DNA from: DATKYV01 sp035528275
Lineage (GTDB): Bacteria > Acidobacteriota > Terriglobia > UBA7540
Reading direction: 5' to 3'
DNA: 8,998 bases
NCBI GenBank assembly: GCA_035528275.1
Contig: DATKYV010000031.1
Coordinates: forward strand, 1 to 8,998
Shown here: one piece after another, positions 1 through 5,833 of the stretch
Position numbering within the stretch: the first letter of the stretch is position 1
Layout: every line of letters begins with the position of its first letter
Made by a program: the position numbers and the translations under genes
Notes under the pieces: generated by a model
Seen by the model: only the letters and a program-made list of their open reading frames with translations
Database searches by the model: none
Told to the model about the DNA's origin: nothing

Positions 1-32
1 CGGCCGTCAGTTCGCAGAACAGGTATCCAAGG

Positions 33-180
33 CATGGTCAGAAGATTTGTGTCACACATGTTTCATTCACCCCCGGCGACCCAGGCACTCGCCTCGGGCG
101 CCTCTGTCCACGCCCGCGTCGATTGTGTGACGCGGTTGTGCAATCTTCCCAAATATCAAATCCCCATCGTTCAGGGTTAC
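33..180. other. left-edge stretch without a recognisable gene
   Basis: This stretch lies just downstream of the strong minus-strand promoter at 181-209. I see no convincing coding sequence. The short minus-strand frames here have no Shine-Dalgarno site and no recognisable protein. A minus-strand ATG with its A at position 35 opens a frame running off the left edge (MPWIPVLRTDG), also without a ribosome binding site. The transcript probably serves a gene outside the window. Confidence 0.3.
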
Positions 181-608
181 ATTATAGAGGCCGGTACATA
201 TCCTGTCAAGAAGAAACTTGGAAAGGCTGTCAACAAAACGTGAAGGCGCTTTTGGGCTGCTGTGCACGGTGCAGCGTCGCGAAGCCGGAGCATGGCAACG
301 ATGCCGTGGTGCTTGAATATATCGGAGGGAAAGGTGAAACCAGTTTGGTTCAGCGATCGTTGCGAAGGCTCGTTGCGTTTCTGGAAACCTGGCGATGCCT
401 TGCCGAGGTCGTGCAAGGCCGACCAGAAGCCAAGCCACGAACCGGCGCTTTCTTCGGGACTCCTCAGCGCTCGCGCGAACGAGGCCCTGAAGCTCTCGCC
501 GAGAACGCGCTCCCAGAGAACCTTCGCGACTTGGCCAACATCAGTGGCGTGGCGTAGAAGGGAATGGGGCGGATTGGACTTTGCCCAGATTGACCTCCAC
601 AACTCCAT
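177..608 (-). pseudogene. cas3: Cas3 HD-nuclease N-terminal fragment, truncated
   Basis: The 143-residue frame matches the start of a type I CRISPR Cas3 HD nuclease. It shows WAKSNPPHSLLRH (first metal-binding His, residues 8-20), a WSALHDLGKASPGFQ block with the HD pair (about 62-76) and a later HHG (about 101-103). In the family this domain is about 200-250 residues and is followed, or accompanied, by a superfamily 2 helicase. Here similarity fades after about residue 112, and the frame stops at 177 inside an unrelated consensus promoter. No helicase, Cascade gene, cas1/cas2 or repeat array is visible. The start is supported by GGAGG 8 nt upstream of ATG 608. The HD wording resembles the Cas3 of subtype I-G/I-U, but I would not assign a subtype. 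The HD assignment is fairly sure; the function is almost certainly lost. Confidence 0.72.
181..209 (-). promoter_or_regulatory. full-consensus sigma70-like promoter
   Basis: On the minus strand TTGACA (209-204) and TATAAT (186-181) are separated by 17 bp, which is the textbook optimum. The start site would be near 174 and transcription runs leftwards off the window. The promoter overlaps the last codons of the cas3 fragment (stop at 177). This suggests that the fragment's last 30 or so codons are junction sequence and not genuine cas3. What it transcribes cannot be seen. Confidence 0.65.
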
Positions 609-792
609 TTGTGCCGCCTCCAGTGCGTGACCGCAGTATCAGCGTGGCAGTGGTTCCGTCAACAAGACAACAGGCAGCAGGTGCGCTGTCAATGGAAAGC
701 CACGACCGGGAACCTGGTGCACCGGCGCCCCCTGCGCTCGGCACAGGATGTCCACGGGCGGGGCATCTTGGCTTCTGGAGTCGCGTGCGAGG

Positions 793-842
793 GGCGGCCA
801 GGACCCTGATGAAAGAGATGCATCGGCCTTGCCCTGGCCGCC
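793..842 (-). promoter_or_regulatory. 10-bp inverted repeat in the cas3-fragment leader
   Basis: GGCGGCCAGG (793-802) and CCTGGCCGCC (833-842) are perfect inverted copies separated by 30 nt. The hairpin would form about 50 nt into the transcript from the promoter at 901-928, ahead of the cas3 fragment. There is no T-tract, so it is not a standard terminator. The roughly 285-nt leader (609-893) contains no ORF I can support. Confidence 0.45.
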
Positions 843-886
843 TCCATCACAAGCCTGATGCACTATTGAATCGGGAGGGGAGTAGT

Positions 887-898
887 CGCTTGCAAGCG
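887..898. promoter_or_regulatory. 12-bp palindrome at the transcription start (operator candidate)
   Basis: CGCTTGCAAGCG is a perfect palindrome sitting 2 bp downstream of the TATAAT box, across the expected start site near 894. This is a classical place for a repressor dimer to bind. No regulator gene next to it is identified. Confidence 0.5.
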
Positions 899-900
899 CT

Positions 901-928
901 ATTATAAACTGGTATTATTGCTTGTCAA
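901..928 (-). promoter_or_regulatory. strong sigma70-like promoter ahead of the cas3 fragment
   Basis: On the minus strand a perfect TTGACA (928-923) and a perfect TATAAT (906-901) are separated by 16 bp, in a locally AT-rich patch. It fires leftwards towards the cas3 fragment. It lies just beyond the terminator at 973-1015, so it starts a new transcription unit after the mobile-element operon. Confidence 0.65.
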
Positions 929-972
929 CAGTAATTTTCGCGCGGCCGGGAACGAGGGGGACTTGGCGCGAG

Positions 973-1015
973 CAAAAACAAGCCGCCTGCGGCGGGGTCT
1001 TGGGCAGCAGGCGGC
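973..1015 (-). terminator. rho-independent terminator of the element operon
   Basis: Read on the minus strand, GCCGCCTGC (1015-1007) pairs with GCAGGCGGC (990-982) around a 16-nt loop, and TTGTTTTTGC follows directly. It lies 21 bp past the stop codon of the Cys-rich gene and closes the leftward unit. Confidence 0.8.
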
Positions 1016-1035
1016 GTCATGCTGTCGGAAGGGGA

Positions 1036-1416
1036 TTATCCTGCCACGGGGCTACGGGGCGGCTCTTGGGGGCGAAAGCCGTGCGTCTGCGGCTTGCTGA
1101 TCAGGGCGGCGAACTCGGCGTTCGCAGGCGCCCATCCTGAACGGCCAGAGCGCGCAGCGCTTGCTCGGGCAGTTGCGGACGAGATCGCGGGCGTCGCCCA
1201 TACAGTCGAGGCAGAGTGGCGGATGATCTTCGTCTTGGTGAGGCCGGCGGCCAAGCCAGGCAACACCTTCGGATTGCGGCCGAGCCGGAAGTGGTAGAGC
1301 AGGCAGTCGTGGCGGGCGCTTTGGCCGTGGGGCGCGGCATCGCAGTTGCGGACTTCGCGGCGGCTGCCGGCGCAGCAATCAAGACGGTGGCGACGGATTG
1401 CTTCGAGTCGGGACAT
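1036..1416 (-). CDS. two-motif Cys-rich (zinc-ribbon-like) phage/element protein, second motif frame-scrambled
   Basis: The start at 1416 has an excellent AGGAGGA 3 nt before ATG. The open frame is 126 residues. It begins with a Cys motif (IRRHRLDCCAGSRREVRNC, then DCLLYHFRLGRNP) that I recognise from small uncharacterised prophage/island proteins of the C-x2-C...C...C-x-L-x-x-F-R-x-G type. A second copy of the motif lies downstream but in the -1 frame: LCLDCMGDARDLVRNC followed by CALWPFRMG, at about 1130-1213. After about 1125-1133 the GC-rich third positions return to the original frame and run to the stop. The present frame therefore replaces about 28 residues of the second motif with unrelated sequence. 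The first motif also has His-Arg where Cys is expected and carries about 8 extra residues. It is likely a zinc-binding or nucleic-acid protein, function unknown, possibly inactive. The alternative is two assembly indels. Confidence 0.6.
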   Translation of the reverse strand: MSRLEAIRRHRLDCCAGSRREVRNCDAAPHGQSARHDCLLYHFRLGRNPKVLPGLAAGLTKTKIIRHSASTVWATPAISSATARASAARSGRSGWAPANAEFAALISKPQTHGFRPQEPPRSPVAG

Positions 1417-1710
1417 CGTTCCTCCTGCATCAACAGGCTGGCCACCCCTTTGAGATGATGGTGTTCGATTATCGATGATGATCGATCATCGGCGGCTGTC
1501 GCCCTTATTTTATTAAGACAAAGTGCCCTTTTGTTGGGTCTGGGGGCGATCAGGGAGTTCCACGGTGTTACGGTAGAGATCGCTCCAGAGGGTCTTGTGG
1601 CCACGGGCTGATGATCGTGACCTGTTCTCGGTGAATCGCTTCGGCGCGTCTCGTTCCGTTTCGTTTCAATGCGTCAGCATCACTTTCCAACCACACGAAA
1701 TCAGGACCGC
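1417..1710. other. non-coding stretch with AT-rich patch and 14-bp palindrome
   Basis: No coding frame here is convincing. It holds a perfect palindrome GATGATCGATCATC (1477-1490), about 60 bp upstream of the Cys-protein start. It also holds a short AT-rich patch (1503-1520) that is unusual in this GC-rich DNA. Together with the dyad array at 1711-1892 this looks like a control or origin region. Confidence 0.4.
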
Positions 1711-1892
1711 ACCAACGTTGGCGTTGGTAGGTCCACCAACGTCGGTGTTGGTATCTGATCGGCCGGGCGCGTTCCTCTACCAACCTGCACGTTGATGGCG
1801 GTTCGTGCTCCGTTGCCGCGCAAGTCCCACAGGCGCAACGGCTTCGCATCGGCGATCACCAATCAGCCCCCTGCACCAACGCCCCCGTTGGT
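1711..1892. repeat. array of ACCAAC-N6-GTTGGT dyads (iteron or operator array)
   Basis: Perfect 18-bp dyads ACCAAC-N6-GTTGGT occur at 1711-1728, 1735-1752 and 1875-1892. A fourth copy with one mismatch (ends GTTGAT) lies at 1779-1796. Between the first two copies the same half-sites also form GTTGGT-N6-ACCAAC (1723-1740), so four half-sites run at a strict 12-bp period. The N6 sequence differs between copies while the arms are kept, which points to protein binding and not to a recent duplication. The last copy lies inside the 3' end of the winged-helix gene, and the others sit directly after it. There is no T-tract. By analogy with iteron origins the adjacent winged-helix protein could be the binder; this is inference. 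Confidence 0.7.
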
Positions 1893-2371
1893 ATCTTTAA
1901 ATCACCACCTCCACGTGACTTCTCCGACTTTCTGGACCTGGCCTTTTCTGCGGCCAGCAGCTTGTGGGCGCGAGTGTCGCGGAGGCGCTCGCGCCGCTCG
2001 AACTGCTCCGTTCCAAACTCCTGCCATCGGTCCGAAATGCTGAACTGGGTCGGCGCCCCCATCGATCCCTGGCGGGTGATGTCGACGAGTCCGTGCTCGA
2101 CAAGCTGGTCAACCGCCCGCGTGAACTGCCTGTCGGTGATGCCGTAGCTGTTGGCCTCAACATAGGTGAATTGGATCTGGCCGTTGTTCGCGATGACCCA
2201 CTCCGTCCCATCCTTGTGCCGAACTTTGTTCATGACCAGCTTAGTGCGAAAGATAAAGTAGACCTGAGCACTCTTGCCTGTCAGCTTGATAAAGGCCTTC
2301 GACTTGACGAGGCCCCGCTCAGTCCAAAAGTTCTGCCAAGGTTTCCTCTTGGGATGCTTTGACTTTGACAT
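1856..2371 (-). CDS. winged-helix protein, replication-initiator or regulator type
   Basis: The 171-residue product starts with a basic stretch (MSKSKHPKRK). A domain at about residues 20-118 resembles small helix-turn-helix proteins of islands and phages that are usually annotated hypothetical or replication protein. ANNGQIQFTYVEANSYG and the helix ITDRQFTRAVDQLVEHG (about 78-94) form the HTH. A wing follows, and the stretch SISDRWQEFGTEQFE is typical of the family. The tail is charged (RRERLRDTRAHKL and a Lys/Arg/Ser run). I chose ATG 2371, which has GAGGG 7 nt upstream; an ATG at 2452 would add 27 residues of low-complexity sequence without homology support. The gene follows the DUF1580 gene in the same direction and ends in the dyad array, so it is the natural candidate to bind it. 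Family level only; the exact function is open. Confidence 0.7.
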   Translation of the reverse strand: MSKSKHPKRKPWQNFWTERGLVKSKAFIKLTGKSAQVYFIFRTKLVMNKVRHKDGTEWVIANNGQIQFTYVEANSYGITDRQFTRAVDQLVEHGLVDITRQGSMGAPTQFSISDRWQEFGTEQFERRERLRDTRAHKLLAAEKARSRKSEKSRGGGDLKIPTGALVQGADW

Positions 2372-2461
2372 CGTTTGGCCCTCGTTCTGTCCGGGGGCCA
2401 GGGTCGGCGAGGAGAACGAGTGCCCCGCCTTGCCTGGCCTCCCGGACGCCAATGTCCGACA

Positions 2462-2785
2462 CTAGCCGATCCCCATTTCTTTCAGTTCGTTATCGGCCCG
2501 TTCGATGTCGCGCGCCCTCTGCGCGGGGGTGCGGAAGGCAGGTGGCGGATTGGGCTGTTGCGGCTGGCCGTCCATCGCCCCCAACTGCTCGAAAAAGCGT
2601 TGGATGGCCTCACGCGAGGTGACGAGCGTGCCGCCGCAGCGCAAGGTCTCCAAGCGAACGCCGTGCAGACCGCGAGTTGACCAGCGCCACAGAGCTGAGA
2701 AGTGGGGCTTGCGGCCACGACGCCTCCTGGGCAAAATTTCACTGGCGTCGCGCAGGGACAGAAGGTCTTCGTTGAGGCTCAGCAT
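2462..2785 (-). CDS. DUF1580 protein (planctomycete MerR/excisionase-like HTH)
   Basis: The 107-residue product is a clear DUF1580 member. It shows the opening LLSLRDASEILPRRRRGRKP, then a HFSALWRWSTRGLHGVRLET block and GGTLVTSREAIQRFFEQL, and it ends with the characteristic ERADNELKEMGI tail. The family is restricted to Planctomycetes as far as I know. It resembles short MerR/AlpA-type DNA-binding proteins, several of which act as recombination directionality factors or regulators beside integrases. The start at ATG 2785 is fixed by AAGGAG 7 nt upstream; an ATG at 2809 is less likely. Three TTGGGGA direct repeats lie about 70-100 bp upstream. A role in excision or control of this element is inferred from its position in the integrase gene cluster. 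Confidence 0.85.
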   Translation of the reverse strand: MLSLNEDLLSLRDASEILPRRRRGRKPHFSALWRWSTRGLHGVRLETLRCGGTLVTSREAIQRFFEQLGAMDGQPQQPNPPPAFRTPAQRARDIERADNELKEMGIG

Positions 2786-2855
2786 TGTGCATCTCCTTGT
2801 TGCTGGCAATCGTCCCCGATTGCAGGAGTTTACACAAAATGCTCGCGAAGCGATA

Positions 2856-2885
2856 TTGGGGAGACTTGGGGAGGCGACTTGGGGA
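2856..2885. repeat. three TTGGGGA direct repeats upstream of the DUF1580 gene
   Basis: TTGGGGA occurs at 2856-2862, 2866-2872 and 2879-2885, with starts 10 and 13 bp apart; the last two copies extend to ACTTGGGGA. Direct repeats about one helical turn apart are typical of sites for small HTH proteins such as excisionases. Autoregulation by the DUF1580 protein is a guess. Confidence 0.45.
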
Positions 2886-2919
2886 CAACGTGGAACGTGT
2901 GTATTGGCTGGGACTTAGG

Positions 2920-3945
2920 TCATTTCTTGGGCGCGTCTACCTTGGGAAGCATGTATCTCCCGCGGGGTATGCGGAGGCCGTCCTCCCTGAGCAAGGCAAT
3001 CGCCTTCGCGACGGGAGTGTTCCGCCCGTCAAAGTGAACAGAAAGCTCGATGCCGACCTTCACAGCCTCGTCCGCGAGGAACTTTCCGGGGAAGGCTTTC
3101 CCGGGATCCTTGACGAGGATCGTCTTGATGAAACGTGCCAGCGTTCGCGAGCCGTGGGAGGAAGAACGTCGAGGGGCATTGCGTTTCGGGGATCGCCGGT
3201 TGCCCGGTTTCGTTGGCTGCCGCCGGAACGGAGGCAGGATTCCTTCGGGAACCAGTCCCTGCCGCTGAGCTTCCCGGACCCGAACGCAGGCTTGGAACAA
3301 CTCCTCGAATTCCTGCTTGTGCGTGCGGGGCACGGAGACCACGAAGTCTTCGCAGAAGTCTTCGGCCAGTGCGCGGTCCACCTGGCCGCAAAAAGATCGC
3401 CAGAAGTCGCGCTCCTTGTCATCCCCGGCAAGGTTTTTCGCGGACTGGGGGATGGCGAGGATGTCTCTTCCCGTTACCCCTTCCTTCGCCAGTTGGCGCT
3501 CCCTCTGCAGATGGCCGATGAGCAACAGCAGGTCGGAGAGTCCGCCGGGCGAAATGCCGAACCTACGGTCCGCGCCTTCGACGCGGGTCCGCACGTCCAG
3601 CCCGGTGAAATAAAGATCGCACTTCAGCAAGAACTCGGCTTCGTCAGCACTAAGGTTTGCCGTCAAAATCGGGAGGCAGCTGGAGAAGAGGTTCCCTGCT
3701 CCGTTGCTGCGCAACCAGTTTGCCACTTCTTCGAGCACGGAAAGCTTAAGCTCAAGGAGCTTCGGCCTTCCTTCTACCAGTCGGATGGCGTCTTCTTCAG
3801 GAAGCCCCGGCATGATACTGGCGTCGTCAAAGCAGTCAAGCTCGCCCAAGGTCGCCAATCGCTCACAATCGGCGATCTGGCCGTCCTTTTGCAGGGGCAC
3901 ACTGCACCAAAGCTCCCCTCCCCGCCCGTCAATGGCCAACGGCAC
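2920..3945 (-). CDS. unrecognised element protein, main part (downstream of an in-frame TAG)
   Basis: I do not recognise this protein. The frame has a GTG at 3945, but no Shine-Dalgarno site precedes it. Clearly protein-like sequence continues upstream (FACEACEAQIGHGGRWL) to a TAG at 4024-4026. Beyond the TAG the same frame is open to a well-placed ATG at 4263. The gene was therefore probably one 447-codon unit, with the TAG at codon 80. The visible parts are a C-x2-C pair just after the TAG, an acidic middle, and a basic Arg/Ser/Pro linker (about residues 241-267 from the GTG). After it comes a compact C-terminal domain ending AIALLREDGLRIPRGRYM. There is no signal peptide or membrane segment. 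It lies between the integrase and the DUF1580 gene. The longer opposite-strand frame across this region is a mirror of this one. Confidence 0.5.
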   Translation of the reverse strand: MPLAIDGRGGELWCSVPLQKDGQIADCERLATLGELDCFDDASIMPGLPEEDAIRLVEGRPKLLELKLSVLEEVANWLRSNGAGNLFSSCLPILTANLSADEAEFLLKCDLYFTGLDVRTRVEGADRRFGISPGGLSDLLLLIGHLQRERQLAKEGVTGRDILAIPQSAKNLAGDDKERDFWRSFCGQVDRALAEDFCEDFVVSVPRTHKQEFEELFQACVRVREAQRQGLVPEGILPPFRRQPTKPGNRRSPKRNAPRRSSSHGSRTLARFIKTILVKDPGKAFPGKFLADEAVKVGIELSVHFDGRNTPVAKAIALLREDGLRIPRGRYMLPKVDAPKK

Positions 3946-4023
3946 AAAGTACGTTAGTAGCCAGCGGCCGCCATGCCCAATCTGTGCCTCGCAGGCTTCG
4001 CACGCGAACCGGACTGGATAGAG

Positions 4024-4263
4024 CTAGCCGAGGTGAGTGTGCAGGCGGAAGCTACCCGGGAAACGGGTTCCCGGGTAGCCGTAACGCAAGAGGTGTTTTC
4101 TACCCCGTCGCAGATGGAGGATGAAGCGCTCAAGGATGTTCGCCAACTCTGGGAAAGTGGCGACAGGCTGCTCGGAAGCAGTCAGGTCACTGAAAACAGC
4201 AGCGTCACGAACCTTGAAGTCGGCGTCAACCACATCGTCGGTGTCGTGTTCATCATAGGACAT
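4024..4263 (-). CDS. N-terminal part of the interrupted element protein, or a separate 79-aa protein
   Basis: The start ATG 4263 has AAGGGG 6 nt upstream. The frame encodes an acidic N-terminus (MSYDEHDTDDVVDADF), then LANILERFILHLRRGRKHL, and stops at a TAG. The same reading frame resumes at once as convincing protein that lacks its own start. The simplest view is one gene with a nonsense mutation (for example CAG to TAG or TGG to TAG). A 12-bp perfect hairpin (4051-4079) encodes the residues GYPGTRFPGS about 25 nt before the TAG. The function is unknown. Confidence 0.45.
   Translation of the reverse strand: MSYDEHDTDDVVDADFKVRDAAVFSDLTASEQPVATFPELANILERFILHLRRGRKHLLRYGYPGTRFPGSFRLHTHLG
4051..4079. 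repeat. 29-nt perfect hairpin inside a coding region
   Basis: GCTACCCGGGAA (4051-4062) and TTCCCGGGTAGC (4068-4079) are exact inverted copies around a 5-nt loop. It is among the strongest short palindromes in the window. It sits in a coding frame 24 nt before the premature TAG. No T-run follows on either strand, so it is not a standard terminator. Confidence 0.7.
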
Positions 4264-4415
4264 TGCACACCCCTTGGACTCATGGACTCAGCCCAATCGT
4301 GAAGCAATTCCGGCCGACTTCCCCCGTGCCATCGATGGTCGACTCGCCACCGCGCTAGTTCGGCGTTCTGTTCCTCTGTCCGCTCGGCCGGCTTGACCTT
4401 CTTCGCCGATGTCAT
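4182..4415 (-). CDS. small charged ORF overlapping the integrase 3' end
   Basis: From ATG 4415 this 77-codon frame begins MTSAKKVKPAERTEEQNAEL and continues ARWRVDHRWHGG. Its first 50 or so codons have GC-rich third positions, while the integrase frame loses that bias at the same point. This suggests the true coding frame switches here. There is no good Shine-Dalgarno site. Its end overlaps the next gene (start 4263) by 82 nt, which is unusual and may mean another indel. It could be a separate small gene or the shifted tail of a longer integrase. The function is unknown. Confidence 0.35.
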   Translation of the reverse strand: MTSAKKVKPAERTEEQNAELARWRVDHRWHGGSRPELLHDWAESMSPRGVQCPMMNTTPTMWLTPTSRFVTLLFSVT

Positions 4416-5716
4416 CGGGATGGCGGGCCTGCCCGGAGAAGGCAGGCCCGTCGATTACCGTTGCTGAACTCCGCTCGGCGAGGCACGGCTTGCTCACCCC
4501 CACGCGAGCTATCGCCTCGACGACTTTCGCGCGGTCAGCCTCAGCGTAAATCTCGCTCACCGCCATCGAACGATGCCCCAACAGCACGCGCGCGGTCTCA
4601 AGCCCGAACTCCTTGCGGATTCGCGTTGCGAAGTTGTGCCGGAGTTGGTGAGGATGCCACACGCTGATGAACTCGTCCTTGCCCGCCTCCTCGAGAGCAG
4701 CGTTCACAGCCCTGCATGCCCGCTGGATCGCGTTCCGCAGGTTGACGACGGTGTAGTGGTCACTAAAGTCGCGGGGTCGTCGCTGTGCCTTTTCCCGAGC
4801 GTAGCGTTTACTGTCGTTGTAGAGCGGCCGCTTCCGGTTCGCCCGCCGCCTTACGGACCGCTCCCTTTCCGCGTCCTTCGGGCTGAAGAGGTAAGCTTGG
4901 GGATCGAGCTTGACGAACTCCTTGATGATCGCCTGCGCCCGTGGCCCAAGCTCTACGACCCGGCTGTGGCCGTAGTGCTCGCCTTTGTGCCGCGAGGGCT
5001 GATAGGTCCAAACCCGGCCGGTGACGTCCAGATCGCATCCTCGCATAACCACCGCCTCACCCGCCCGCATTCCGGTCAACCTCATCAGTTCCACAATCGC
5101 CCACACCTGCGCCGACACGTAGGGCATGATCGCGTCCACGTCGGCGTCGGCCACCGGCCGCACCGGGTCACTTTCCTTCGCTTCCGAACGGCCAAGGCGC
5201 AGGCCGCTAACGGTTTGGAGGGCGTGATAAACATCCGGGCCGATGATCTGGTTAGCGACCGCCCACTTGAACACCCGCTTCACCCGCTCTATGTGGTGGT
5301 TGATCACTCGTCGGCGAAGGCCGTGCTGGATCATCATGTTTTGGACGGCTTTCAGTGCCAGCGGCCCGAAGCGGTCGGCAGGCGTGTGGCCGTAGGCGTT
5401 GGCGAGGAAGCGAATGGCTTGCCCGATGCAGGAGTACTCGGAGGTCGGCTGACCATCTTTCCTGTAGTAGTCCTTGGCAAAATCCAAGTAGGCCGCGAGC
5501 AATTCGTTGACCGTCAGATTGCCCGTGCTGCCGGAGTTGAGAAGATGGCGCCCATTAGCCAACCACTCCGCCTATGACGCGCTGATACTCTGAGCGGCTT
5601 TTCTCCGTGCCGAAAACGCCCAAGTAGAAATCACGCCCGTCAAGGCGAACGACGGCCTGGCCGCTCTTTTTGTGGAGACAATACGCGGGGATTCTGGATG
5701 GTCTGCAATCTGGCAT
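4288..5716 (-). pseudogene. int: tyrosine recombinase/integrase, one-base frameshift
   Basis: This is a site-specific recombinase that would insert the element at tRNA-Pro. The start ATG 5716 has AAGGAG 7 nt upstream. The N-terminal arm (SRIPAYCLHKKSGQAVVRLD, then GRDFYLGVFG) is typical of planctomycete integrases. At 5571-5572 one extra base throws the frame to a TAA at 5555. The homologous sequence continues as WLANGRHLL in the frame ending at 4288. That 424-codon part holds the core-binding domain and the catalytic residues: Arg in TGMRAGE (about 166), Lys in HKGEHYGHSR (about 193), HQLR (305-308), LLGH (330) and the nucleophile Tyr in EIYAEAD (339). All are present, so only the indel separates the two pieces. 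The last 45 or so codons look non-native. The gene lies 118 bp from the 3' end of tRNA-Pro. The alternative is a sequencing or assembly error, in which case the enzyme would be intact. Confidence 0.9.
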
Positions 5717-5740
5717 ATGCGGCTCCTTTCTTGCCGGTTT

Positions 5741-5755
5741 TCCGTAGTCTACGGA
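5741..5755. promoter_or_regulatory. 15-bp palindrome just upstream of the integrase start
   Basis: TCCGTAG-T-CTACGGA is a perfect inverted repeat 24 bp ahead of the integrase ATG, next to its Shine-Dalgarno site. Flanking TTTTCCG direct repeats (5738 and 5759 regions) add to the pattern. It could be an integrase operator, an arm-type site, or part of the attachment region. Confidence 0.5.
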
Positions 5756-5780
5756 GGATTTTCCGGCTTTTGGTGCCGCA

Positions 5781-5815
5781 CTGCCCGACACAGGCAGGTG
5801 TCCTAACTCAAGGAC
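5781..5815. repeat. two short hairpins between the tRNA and the integrase
   Basis: CTGCC (5781-5785) with GGCAG (5792-5796 region) and GTCCT (5800-5804) with AGGAC (5811-5815) form adjacent small dyads in the 118-bp gap. No T-run follows on the minus strand. They may belong to the attachment site or to the processing of the tRNA 3' trailer. Weak evidence. Confidence 0.3.
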
Positions 5816-5833
5816 TAGGCGGAACTTACGTTC

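Noticed and set aside
639..863. 74-codon minus-strand frame in the cas3 leader
   Set aside because: It has no recognisable protein and no fitting ribosome site, and it runs across the leader hairpin.
1403..1410. TTCGAGTC match to the tRNA-Pro T-loop as the second attachment site
   Set aside because: It is only 8 bp, in the opposite orientation to the tRNA copy, and inside the start of the Cys-motif gene (codons for SRLE).
1568..1849. 93-codon minus-strand frame across the dyad array
   Set aside because: It has no ribosome site, no GC bias at third positions and no family resemblance, and it runs through the repeat array.
1711..1892. Dyad repeats read as a CRISPR array
   Set aside because: The repeats are only 18 bp with variable centres, the spacings are unequal and there are no spacer-sized uniques; the cas3 fragment is about 1.1 kb away without other cas genes.
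2785..3957. 390-codon plus-strand frame opposite the unknown element gene
   Set aside because: It is the codon-aligned mirror of the minus-strand frame, has no ribosome site, starts inside the DUF1580 gene region, and its composition is not protein-like.
4573..5577. 334-codon plus-strand frame opposite the integrase
   Set aside because: The minus strand holds the integrase catalytic motifs; this is its shadow.
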